NCBI GenBank assembly: GCA_049366715.1
Contig: JBMNCQ010000036.1
Span: 44,700 to 108,699 of the forward strand
Origin: JBMNCQ01 sp049366715
GTDB lineage: Bacteria; Bacillota; Peptococcia; Peptococcales; BICA1-8
Length of the DNA stretch: 64,000 bases
Direction: 5' to 3'
The position numbers and the translations under genes were made by a program. The notes below the pieces were generated by a model. That model was given only the letters and a program-made list of their open reading frames with translations. It did not search any database and was not told the origin of the DNA. This document shows positions 25,273 to 33,074 of this stretch, one piece after another. Each line of letters starts with the position of its first letter. Positions within the stretch are counted from its first letter, which is position 1.

Positions 25273-28004
25273 GCTTTTTTTATCCTAAACAGTCTAAGCC
25301 GGCCCTCTGCGATCTGTCCTTTTTCGTCGGACAGGGAGAGTTCGTTACTTTGTGCGGGCCTTCAGGTTGTGGGAAAACCACTCTGCTCAGGCAATTGAAA
25401 ACCGATCTTTCCCCCCATGGGGAGCGAAGGGGAGAGATACTCTTTGAAGGTAAGCGCCTGGCAGATTTTGACCGGCGTACCCAGAGTGCCGGGATCGGCT
25501 TCGTCATGCAATCGCCGGATAACCAGATTGTCACCGACAAAGTCTGGCACGAGCTGGCCTTCGGGCTGGAATCCTTGGGTTATGATACGCCCACAATCCG
25601 CTTGCGGGTGGCGGAGATGGCTTCCTTTTTCGGCATACAAACCTGGTTTTACAAAAATGTCACCGAATTATCCGGAGGACAGAAACAGCTGTTGAACCTA
25701 GCGGCCATCATGACTATGCAGCCTTCGGTCCTGATTCTGGATGAGCCTACCAGCCAGTTGGATCCCATCGCAGCGGCGGAATTTCTCGCTACCGTGGGCA
25801 GAATCAATCGCGAACTGAGCGTTACCGTCCTTTTGACCGAGCACCGGCTGGAGGAAGTCTTTCCCTTTTCAGACCGGGTACTGGTGCTGGATGAAGGACG
25901 GCTTATCTGCAATGGTAAGCCGGAGGATGTGGGCATATGCCTGAAAGAAAGACACCACGGCATGTTCCTGGCTTTGCCTACACCTATGCAGGTCTATGAC
26001 GCTGTGGAAAGCGACCTGCCTTGTCCTGTCACTGTGCGGGAGGGGCGTAATTGGCTGGATGCCCTGGCAAAAGAGCAGACCCTGGATGAAATACCTCCGG
26101 GCAGCACCTCGGATCCTGAGCCAAAAGGCACGCCGGCCCTTGAACTGGCTGACGTGTGGTTTCGTTATCAAAAAGAAGGCCCGGACGTGGTGAAGGGACT
26201 TTCCCTGCGAGCTTACCCCGGCCAGTTCTGGGCTATCCTGGGTGGCAACGGCGCTGGAAAAACCACGGTCTTGTCACTGATCTCCGGCATCAACAAACCT
26301 TACAGGGGGACAGTGCACCTGGGCGGCAAGATGCTCTCCGGAACAGGAGAAGGCCTGCTTTTTCAACGGCTGCTGGGTGTGCTGCCTCAAAATCCTCAAG
26401 CCCTCTTTGTCAAAAAGACTGTGGAAGAAGACCTCCTGGAAATGCTCATAAACGAGAAAAAGCACCAAGGAGAAAAGGCCGCCAGGGTACGGGAGACCGC
26501 CAGGCTCTGCCGGCTGGAGGAATTGCTGGTCATGCATCCTTACGACCTGTCCGGCGGCGAACAACAGCGGGCGGCCCTGGCTAAAATACTCTTGCTGCAG
26601 CCCAAGATCCTGCTTTTGGATGAACCTACTAAAGGACTGGACGCCGAATTCAAACAGGTCTTTGCCCAAATTCTCCGGGAGCTTTTACAAAAGGGCGTAA
26701 CCGTCTTGATGGTCAGCCATGACGTAGAGTTCTGTGCTAAAAATGCCCACCGCTGTGCCCTGATCTTTGACGGCAATATTGTCAGTGAGGATCTGCCCCG
26801 GCGCTTCTTTTCCGGTAACAGCTTTTATACCACTGCCGCCAATCGCATGGCGCGGCACAGACTGCCCGGTGCGGTTACGGCCGAAGACATCATCGCCGCC
26901 TGCGGAGGCGATGTGACGCCTTTTGCGATCCGGCCGCCGGAAAATGAGGATATCCCCTCCGGATGGGAACGAAATGAAATGCCGGAAGAAAAGGAAAAGG
27001 CAGCGGAACATCAAGAAGGGACAAAAAAATCTGACCCGGGACGTAAAATCAGGGCAGGAGTGGGTGCGGCGTTAATTTTTCTCGGCGCAGGGGCTTTGGC
27101 AGCAGGGAAAATGGACGCCCTTCTTCCGCTGGTGAGCGGGAGCGACCTGTATTCTCAAATAGCTGCCAATACCTTTGATGCCTGGAGCTATCTTCTGATC
27201 ATCGTTGCGCTGACAATAGGACTCGGCCTTTTCTATACGACGTTGGGGGGAAGCAGAACAGATCAGTTTTCCGAAAATGAAGAAGTAGCGGCGGAAAAAC
27301 GCTATCTTTCCAGGCGCACTCTGGCGGCAACGGCCATGATTCTGCTTGCCGTACCGCTGACGATCTACATTGGTATCTATTATCTGGGTGACAGAAAATA
27401 TTACTTTATCAGCATGCTCATCATACTGGAGACCATGCTGCCCTTTGCGCTGGTCTTTGAGAGTCGCAAGCTCCAGGCCAGGGAATTGTTGGTGATTGCT
27501 GTGCTCTGCGCTGTCGGTGTGGCAGGGCGGGCCGCCTTTTTCATGCTGCCCCAGTTCAAACCGGTGGCGGCTCTTGTCATTATCGCGGGTGTGGCTTTCG
27601 GAGGAGAAACGGGATTTTTGGTGGGCGCGGTCACCGCGTTTGTCTCCAACATCTTTTTCGGTCAGGGACCTTGGACGCCGTGGCAGATGTTTGCCTTCGG
27701 CATAATCGGTTTTTTGGCGGGGGTACTCTTCCGCAAAGGGGCCCTGAGGCGAAATACAACGGCTCTTGCTGTTTTCGGCGGATTGTCTACTTTTTTTATC
27801 TACGGAGGTATCATGAATCCTGCGGCGGTGCTGATGTTTCAAAGCCGCCCTACAAAAGAGATGTTCTATCTGTATTACCTGCAAGGCATTCCCTTCGACC
27901 TGATTCATGCCGCGGCCACAATAGTCTTTTTGTTGTTTATCGCCGGACCTATGCTGGAAAAACTGGACCGGATCAAGATAAAATATGGGCTGGTCGAGAC
28001 TTGA
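25245..28004 (+). CDS. ECF transporter A-A'-S fusion (two ATPases plus S component)
   Basis: A 919-residue polypeptide joining three normally separate subunits. The first ATPase has Walker A GPSGCGKTT at 38-46, LSGGQ at 142-146 and LILDEPTSQLDP. The second has Walker A GGNGAGKTT at 333-341, LSGGEQQR from 435 and LLLDEPTKGLDA. After a charged linker (about 560-600) come two helices, then an S component with about six helices (about 705-915: MLIILETMLPFALVFESRK, GVAFGGETGFLVGAVTAFVSNIFFGQGPWTPWQMF). The S part binds the vitamin. AAGGAGGAACGGCA precedes the ATG at 25245. The context points to a corrinoid; the ligand is not proven. Confidence 0.88.
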   Translation: MESYTIRNLSFFYPKQSKPALCDLSFFVGQGEFVTLCGPSGCGKTTLLRQLKTDLSPHGERRGEILFEGKRLADFDRRTQSAGIGFVMQSPDNQIVTDKVWHELAFGLESLGYDTPTIRLRVAEMASFFGIQTWFYKNVTELSGGQKQLLNLAAIMTMQPSVLILDEPTSQLDPIAAAEFLATVGRINRELSVTVLLTEHRLEEVFPFSDRVLVLDEGRLICNGKPEDVGICLKERHHGMFLALPTPMQVYDAVESDLPCPVTVREGRNWLDALAKEQTLDEIPPGSTSDPEPKGTPALELADVWFRYQKEGPDVVKGLSLRAYPGQFWAILGGNGAGKTTVLSLISGINKPYRGTVHLGGKMLSGTGEGLLFQRLLGVLPQNPQALFVKKTVEEDLLEMLINEKKHQGEKAARVRETARLCRLEELLVMHPYDLSGGEQQRAALAKILLLQPKILLLDEPTKGLDAEFKQVFAQILRELLQKGVTVLMVSHDVEFCAKNAHRCALIFDGNIVSEDLPRRFFSGNSFYTTAANRMARHRLPGAVTAEDIIAACGGDVTPFAIRPPENEDIPSGWERNEMPEEKEKAAEHQEGTKKSDPGRKIRAGVGAALIFLGAGALAAGKMDALLPLVSGSDLYSQIAANTFDAWSYLLIIVALTIGLGLFYTTLGGSRTDQFSENEEVAAEKRYLSRRTLAATAMILLAVPLTIYIGIYYLGDRKYYFISMLIILETMLPFALVFESRKLQARELLVIAVLCAVGVAGRAAFFMLPQFKPVAALVIIAGVAFGGETGFLVGAVTAFVSNIFFGQGPWTPWQMFAFGIIGFLAGVLFRKGALRRNTTALAVFGGLSTFFIYGGIMNPAAVLMFQSRPTKEMFYLYYLQGIPFDLIHAAATIVFLLFIAGPMLEKLDRIKIKYGLVET

Positions 28005-28121
28005 AAAATGTTAACAATAAAAAAATACCTTCATAAATAGTTGCATATTTAGCTTCAATTGTTTGTGTTCTGGTTGCGTCTGAAAATGCAGGAAATAATG
28101 GAACAGCTCAAAAATAAAGTG

Positions 28122-28345
28122 ATGACCATGACGACAAGAATCACCAAAGCACCCAATAGATTAGCCCGGGAAAAATCCCTTATCTCCTGCAGCATGCCCA
28201 AAACCAAGTGGGGTGGTATCTCTGGGGCGAAGAGTCTTTAAAAAAAACAAAAGAAAGAGACAAGTTTATCTTTTTAAATATCGGTTATTCTATCTGTCAT
28301 TGGTGTAATCCTGTTGCTTGAACTAGAATCTTTCATGATTTAATC
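28122..28345 (+). pseudogene. Decayed 5' fragment of a DUF255 thioredoxin-domain gene (copy A)
   Basis: The ATG at 28128 opens MTTRITKAPNRLAREKS; after a frameshift it reads YLLQHAQNQVGWYLWGEES, a KKTKERDKFIFLNIGY stretch and CHWC. This is the N-terminus of the YyaL/spermatogenesis-associated-20 family (DUF255), which has a thioredoxin-like CxxC. Similarity fades after CHWC and a stop follows. Only about 60 of some 650 codons remain. Two more copies lie at 28872 and 58062. Confidence 0.75.
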
Positions 28346-28865
28346 TGCGCTTATTTAATACCTTTGCCTACAATTAATTTTACTGAAGGTTTTAACTTCA
28401 GCCAGTGTTGGCAATATAATAAGATTCATTCTTTCCAGAATGCTTGCAATAATGGATATTTTTTCTGGTAAGGATTTATGTTGATTATTATTAATTTGCC
28501 CTAAGTATTTAACTATTTGTTTTCTGTATTATTATCTCCTTTTTCAAGGGTGTTATATATATTTTAAGCTTTGTATACAGTGCCTTTTCTACAAAAGTAT
28601 TGTTAAGGTCGATGCGGAATGCCCATTATAATCGAGAAAAAAATTAAACTTTTCAGAAAAAAGCCAGGACTAAGAAAACGCTTCTGAATATCAGAAATGA
28701 ACTAGATAAGACCGGCATAAAATCAATTGTGTACACCTGAACAGAATATGAAAAACCGACATGAAAAATTAATTTTAAATAAAGGGGGGTTTTTGTGGTA
28801 TCCCTTTTCATTTTGGGGTATATTAATTTAAAAAATAGGATAAATTCTCAAAAGGGAAACAAGGT
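28346..28865. other. AT-rich intergenic, possible gene debris
   Basis: Some 520 AT-rich bases. No intact gene is seen. On the minus strand a stretch near 28350-28470 reads as a protein-like tail (ISIIASILERMNLIILPTL) but has no start or recognisable family. It may be debris between the two DUF255 fragments. Confidence 0.35.
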
Positions 28866-28871
28866 GATGAC

Positions 28872-29050
28872 CATGACCACTAAAACATGAGTACCTAATA
28901 GACTGACCCGGGAACAATCCCCTTATCTCATGCAGCATGCCTGGAACCCAGTGGATTGATATTCCTGGGGCGGAAAGGCTTTCGAAAAGGCCAAAAAAGA
29001 CGAAGACAAGCCCATTTTGAGTATTGGTTACTCTACTTGCCAGTGGTGAT
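28872..29050 (+). pseudogene. Decayed 5' fragment of a DUF255 thioredoxin-domain gene (copy B)
   Basis: Read from the ATG at 28872: MTTKT, stop, VPNRLTREQSPYLMQHAWNPVD, stop, YSWGGKAFEKAKKDEDKPIL, SIGYSTCQW, stop. It keeps one frame but has three in-frame stops, including a TGG-to-TGA type change in the VDWYPWGEE motif. It ends at the CHWC region like the other copies, and the ribosome site of the next gene follows at once. The lead-in GTGATGACCATGAC is shared with copy A. Confidence 0.78.
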
Positions 29051-29081
29051 AATTGTAAAAACAAGCATAAGGAGGTATAAA

Positions 29082-31004
29082 ATGGTTTATGAAAAATTTC
29101 TTTCTCCGGGAAAGATTGGTTCCATGAGTCTGAAAAACAGGTCGATATTTCCCCCTATGGGTACGCATTTTGTGGAAGACGGTTTCGTGACCGATCAGAT
29201 GATTGCCTATCAGGCCCGCAGAGCCGAAGGCGGCTGCGCGATGAACATCGTCGAGATTGCCAGCGTACACTATACGTCCTCGGCAAAATTGATACTGGGT
29301 ATTTATGATGACAAGTTCATACCCGGGCTGACGAAGCTGGCCACAGCCATCAAGGATGCGGGCGCCAAGGCCTGCATTCAGCTATGGCATGGCGGCAGGC
29401 AGCATTCCGGCGCTGAGTTCGGCGGGCAATGCTGGGGTCCTTCCGCGGTGCCCTGTCCGATGATACAGGAGATTCCTCATGTTATGACCACCGAGGAAAT
29501 CAAGGAGATCATCGAGTCTTATGGCGCAGCGGCGCAACGGGCCAAAAAAGCCGGATTTGACGCTGTGGAGATTCACGGTGCCCACGGCTACCTGATCGAT
29601 TGCTTCTTAAACGCTTATTCTAATACCCGAACTGATAAATACGGCGGCGATCTTGAGCAGCGAGCGCGTTTTGGCCGGGAAGTAATACGCGCGGTGCGTA
29701 CCCAGGTGGGGCCGGATTTTCCGGTTTTGATGCGCATGTCCGCGCAGGAGAATTATCCGGGCGGCATTACACTGGAAGACGGCATCAAGGCTGCAAAGCT
29801 GTATGCAGCGGAAGGGATCGACGCGCTGGATATTTCTCAGGGCTGCTACGGAGCTATGCCTTATACGGTTCCTCCCTATTATCTTCCGGAGCGCGTTAAT
29901 GTATATAACGCGTCTCAGATCAAAAAAAATGTGAACATTCCTGTGATTGTCGCAGGGAAGATCTATACCCCGGATATCGCCGAGGAGATACTGCAAAATG
30001 GGGAAGCCGACTTTATCTCTCTGGGCCGCATTATGCTGGCTGATCCGGATTTTGTCAAGAAAACCCAGGAGGACAGGCCGGAAGATATCATCCAATGCGT
30101 GTCCTGCAATTCGGGCTGCGTGGAGCGGATGTTTGCCGGCAAGGTAACCAGCTGTGTTTTCAATCCGCTGACCGGATACGAAACACAGATCGAGATCAAG
30201 CCGGCGGAAACTAAAAAGAAAGTGCTGGTGATCGGCGGCGGCCCGGGCGGACTGGAGGCGGCTAGGGTAGCGGCGGAGCGCGGTCACGATGTTACCCTGT
30301 TTGAGCAAACGGGTGATTTGGGCGGACAGTATATTATTGCCGGGCGTTCACCGCATAAGGGTGTGATGGAGGACGCAGCCCGCCATATGGGTTACCTGGC
30401 GATGAAAGCCGGCGTCGATGTGCGGCTGTATACCAAGGCGGCACCCGAGCGTATTCAAGCGCAAAAGCCGGATGTGGTTATTGTCGCCACGGGCTCAGAG
30501 CCGGTAATTCCGTCCATAGAAGGCATGGATGGTGGTAATGTGTATGAGGCTCGCCAAGTTATTAACGGAGATACGCGGGTCAAAGAGCATAGAGTGGCTG
30601 TAATCGGCGGCGGTTTGGTCGGCTTGGAGGCGGTTGAATTTCTCATCGAGCAGGGTAAACAGGTCTGCATTATTGAAATGCTGGACCAGATTGGCGCAGA
30701 CCTTGAAATGTATATCCGTCCTCATATGATGCAGGTTTTAGAGGTCAATAAGGTCGATGTGCATGTAAGGGCAAAATGTGTGGCAATCGGCAGGGACAGC
30801 GTGACCGTTGAGAAGGATGCCCGGCGGGAGAATATCGTCGTCGATGCCGTTGTGATCGCCATCGGGGCCAAGAGCGACCCTGAAAACGTTGCCGCTATGG
30901 CTGCCGAGCTCGTGCCGGAATGTTATGTAATCGGCGATGCAAAATCAGTAGGCAACGTCATTGATGCTATCTGGCAGGGAAATGAGGTTGCCCGGTCTTT
31001 ATAA
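29082..31004 (+). CDS. Old Yellow Enzyme family NADH:flavin oxidoreductase (2,4-dienoyl-CoA reductase-like)
   Basis: A 640-residue FMN/FAD/4Fe-4S enzyme. The N-terminal TIM barrel (about 1-330) has the active-site region EIHGAHGYLIDCFLNAYSNTRTD. The cluster ligands are C339, C342, C346 and C358. The C-terminal pyridine-nucleotide part shows VIGGGPGGLEAA near 381 and a second VIGGGLVGLEA. Family members reduce activated C=C bonds (dienoyl-CoA, bile acid enones, aromatic enoates) with NAD(P)H. AAGGAGGTATAAA precedes the ATG at 29082. It stands alone, with a terminator about 170 bases after it. The substrate is not known. Confidence 0.92.
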   Translation: MVYEKFLSPGKIGSMSLKNRSIFPPMGTHFVEDGFVTDQMIAYQARRAEGGCAMNIVEIASVHYTSSAKLILGIYDDKFIPGLTKLATAIKDAGAKACIQLWHGGRQHSGAEFGGQCWGPSAVPCPMIQEIPHVMTTEEIKEIIESYGAAAQRAKKAGFDAVEIHGAHGYLIDCFLNAYSNTRTDKYGGDLEQRARFGREVIRAVRTQVGPDFPVLMRMSAQENYPGGITLEDGIKAAKLYAAEGIDALDISQGCYGAMPYTVPPYYLPERVNVYNASQIKKNVNIPVIVAGKIYTPDIAEEILQNGEADFISLGRIMLADPDFVKKTQEDRPEDIIQCVSCNSGCVERMFAGKVTSCVFNPLTGYETQIEIKPAETKKKVLVIGGGPGGLEAARVAAERGHDVTLFEQTGDLGGQYIIAGRSPHKGVMEDAARHMGYLAMKAGVDVRLYTKAAPERIQAQKPDVVIVATGSEPVIPSIEGMDGGNVYEARQVINGDTRVKEHRVAVIGGGLVGLEAVEFLIEQGKQVCIIEMLDQIGADLEMYIRPHMMQVLEVNKVDVHVRAKCVAIGRDSVTVEKDARRENIVVDAVVIAIGAKSDPENVAAMAAELVPECYVIGDAKSVGNVIDAIWQGNEVARSL

Positions 31005-31172
31005 GAAGCATTTACCCGATCAGCGCCGACAACAGAAGAAAGGTCTGAACTTAAAGACCACTAACGGAAAAAGGCTTTATTCTTGGGAAATGATATTAGC
31101 AAATTTATAGGATTATTTATTCAAAGACGGACTTGAGTAATATAATAAAAGAATAATCAAATTAAAGTTAAG

Positions 31173-31209
31173 GCCGTAAAGCGTACATGCACTTTGCGGC
31201 TTTTGTTGT
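31173..31209 (+). terminator. Terminator after the OYE-family gene
   Basis: GCCGTAAAG (31173-31181) pairs with CTTTGCGGC (31192-31200) with one G-T pair, followed by TTTTGTTGTT. Confidence 0.7.
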
Positions 31210-31455
31210 TCAATTTTAATACTCAGGCTTTTGTTTAATTTCAGATATAGTGTAGGGGAGGAAAGCGCAAGCACTGCTTTTTATCAAAACAGGCAGGCTG
31301 TGGCATGGCAGGGCAAAACGGCTGTTGAAGAAAACAAACAGCGCGGTGCGGCGGATATGAAAATTTACCATGCAAAGGCTTCCGATGAAAGGTTATATTC
31401 AATGCAGCAGTGATTGTTAAATTCTGATAAGAGGTTGCAAATGATAGAAAGGATT

Positions 31456-31502
31456 TATATTGACCGATGATCAGCATAAGGTTATAATTATATTGACCGA
31501 TG
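31456..31502 (+). promoter_or_regulatory. Promoter with repeated operator before the nitroreductase-TetR operon
   Basis: TTGACC (31460-31465) and TATAAT (31483-31488) are exactly 17 bases apart. The 14-base sequence TATATTGACCGATG occurs twice (31456-31469 and 31489-31502), 33 bases apart, once over the -35 box and once over the start point. The second copy is part of a near-palindrome TTGACC-GAT-GGTTAA. It is a good candidate operator for the TetR protein encoded downstream. Confidence 0.7.
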
Positions 31503-31544
31503 GTTAATAAGTTTAACGGCAATATTATTTAGGAGGTGCTGCAA

Positions 31545-32390
31545 ATGACCATCCCATTTTCGATAAAAAATACGATTGATTCACGGCGCTCAGCACGCAG
31601 TTACAAAATGACTGCTGTTGATAAAGATGTCATTGTATTAATAAAAGACTTTGCAAAGTCAATGCCGGTTCCTTTTAGTCACAATGTCGAAATTAAATTC
31701 TTCAATGCCGACCAGACGCAAACTCTTTATACGCTCATGACATCTCCGCCGGACAACATTGCTTTTGTGGCGGAAACTGATATTGTTTCAATCTCAAAAG
31801 TCGGTTTTAGCGGAGAACTGCTTATTCTTTTCGCACAGAGCAAAGAACTTTCAACCTGTTGGTATGGGCACTATAAACTAGCGGAACTTGAACGTTTAAT
31901 GCCTCATTTACAATCTACTGATCAGTTAAAAGAGTCAAACATGGGTTACGGATATGCAAAAGGTGTGACCACCGGTAAGAGGGCAATATGTATCACACCG
32001 CTCGGCTCTTATGAAAACGGCGGACTGCGTCTTATGGACAGATTCCAGAAAAAAACTTCCAGCTTCAAACGCAAAGAAATTAAAGATTTGCTTGAGAATC
32101 CCCATGATTATGACAAGGTTTCGGACGACGTTTTGTATGCACTTGATTTAGGAAGAAAAGCACCATCTGCTGGAAACTCCCAAATGTGGAGATTTGGCTT
32201 TGAAGATAGTTTCCAAACAATTACTGTTGCTATGCCGGTGGGATATAAGCATTTCAAATGGGAACACCCCAACGTCGATATAGGAATTTGCGCATGTCAT
32301 GTCTGGCTTGGATTAATTGACAAAGGGTATAATCCGAATGTAACAGTAAATGAAGATTCCGGGAGAGCGGTCTGGAGACTTTCGATATAG
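31545..32390 (+). CDS. Nitroreductase family protein
   Basis: A 281-residue FMN-type protein of the duplicated nitroreductase group. SIKNTIDSRRSARSY at the start and LDLGRKAPSAGNSQMWRF near residue 200 are the two FMN-phosphate and arginine motifs of this fold, and ACHVWLGLIDKGYNP lies near the end. Such enzymes reduce nitro groups, quinones or act in ring reductions. The ATG at 31545 follows AGGAGGTGCTGCAA. It is the first gene of a run with a TetR regulator and a PEP-dikinase-like enzyme, perhaps a xenobiotic response. Confidence 0.85.
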   Translation: MTIPFSIKNTIDSRRSARSYKMTAVDKDVIVLIKDFAKSMPVPFSHNVEIKFFNADQTQTLYTLMTSPPDNIAFVAETDIVSISKVGFSGELLILFAQSKELSTCWYGHYKLAELERLMPHLQSTDQLKESNMGYGYAKGVTTGKRAICITPLGSYENGGLRLMDRFQKKTSSFKRKEIKDLLENPHDYDKVSDDVLYALDLGRKAPSAGNSQMWRFGFEDSFQTITVAMPVGYKHFKWEHPNVDIGICACHVWLGLIDKGYNPNVTVNEDSGRAVWRLSI

Positions 32391-32447
32391 CTGCAACTCA
32401 ACTCACAGACAGCATGTGAAAGGTTAATGATAAGGAGGTTGATACTA

Positions 32448-33059
32448 ATGCCTTTGCAGCTCTATGATAAAGAAAAAATTTTGGACGCTTGTTTTAATGT
32501 GTTTGCCCTCCACGGATATGCAAATACCTCGACCACGATGCTGGCTGAGGCAGCCGGCATATCCAAGGCACTGATTTTTCACCATTTTAAGAGCAAGAAA
32601 GAATTGTATCTTAGCGTTTTGGACAGATGTTTCGAAAAAGGGAGAATCGAAATGGGTTTTGATACTCTCTTGGAAAACCAGGATTTTTTTGCAGCCAGAG
32701 AAAAATCCAGTGTTATTAAATTCCATTATTATAAAGACAATCCCGATTTGATGAGAATTATGAAAGAAGCTTTTTATGCGACACCGGATGAACTGAAAAC
32801 GGAGATTCAAGCTAAGTATGGAATACTGCTTGCTAATAATGAAAAAGCATGGCAGCGTCTATTCGCCAAGGTTTCTCTTAGAGAAGGCGTAGATCGCGAG
32901 CAGGCCTTCAAACTAGTCATGCTTACGCTGGATTACTTCGATAACAAGTATTTATCAGATCTGGAGAATAACGATGGTTTGGAGGAAGCGTATCTGCGGG
33001 ACTTTCTTGAGGAGAGAAACAGTTTTCTTGCTATGATTCGATTTGGAATTGAAAAGTAA
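32448..33059 (+). CDS. TetR family transcriptional regulator (first module)
   Basis: A 203-residue regulator. The N-terminal TetR helix-turn-helix is plain: EKILDACFNVFALHGYANTSTTMLAEAAGISKALIFHHFKSKKELYLSVLD. The ligand-binding C-terminal half is variable. AAGGAGGTTGATACTA precedes the ATG. The dikinase-like gene starts 15 bases after its stop, with its own strong ribosome site. The repeated operator at 31456-31502 before the operon is the likely target. Confidence 0.92.
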   Translation: MPLQLYDKEKILDACFNVFALHGYANTSTTMLAEAAGISKALIFHHFKSKKELYLSVLDRCFEKGRIEMGFDTLLENQDFFAAREKSSVIKFHYYKDNPDLMRIMKEAFYATPDELKTEIQAKYGILLANNEKAWQRLFAKVSLREGVDREQAFKLVMLTLDYFDNKYLSDLENNDGLEEAYLRDFLEERNSFLAMIRFGIEK

Positions 33060-33074
33060 GAAGGAGGTGCTTTT

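Noticed and set aside
27072..27908. 278-codon open frame opposite the ECF fusion gene
   Set aside because: It is antisense to clear membrane-domain coding sequence and is rich in H, R and Q as expected for a shadow frame.
31231..31413. 60-codon open frame between the OYE terminator and the nitroreductase operon
   Set aside because: No ribosome site, no recognisable motif, and it lies in an AT-rich spacer; chance frame is more likely.
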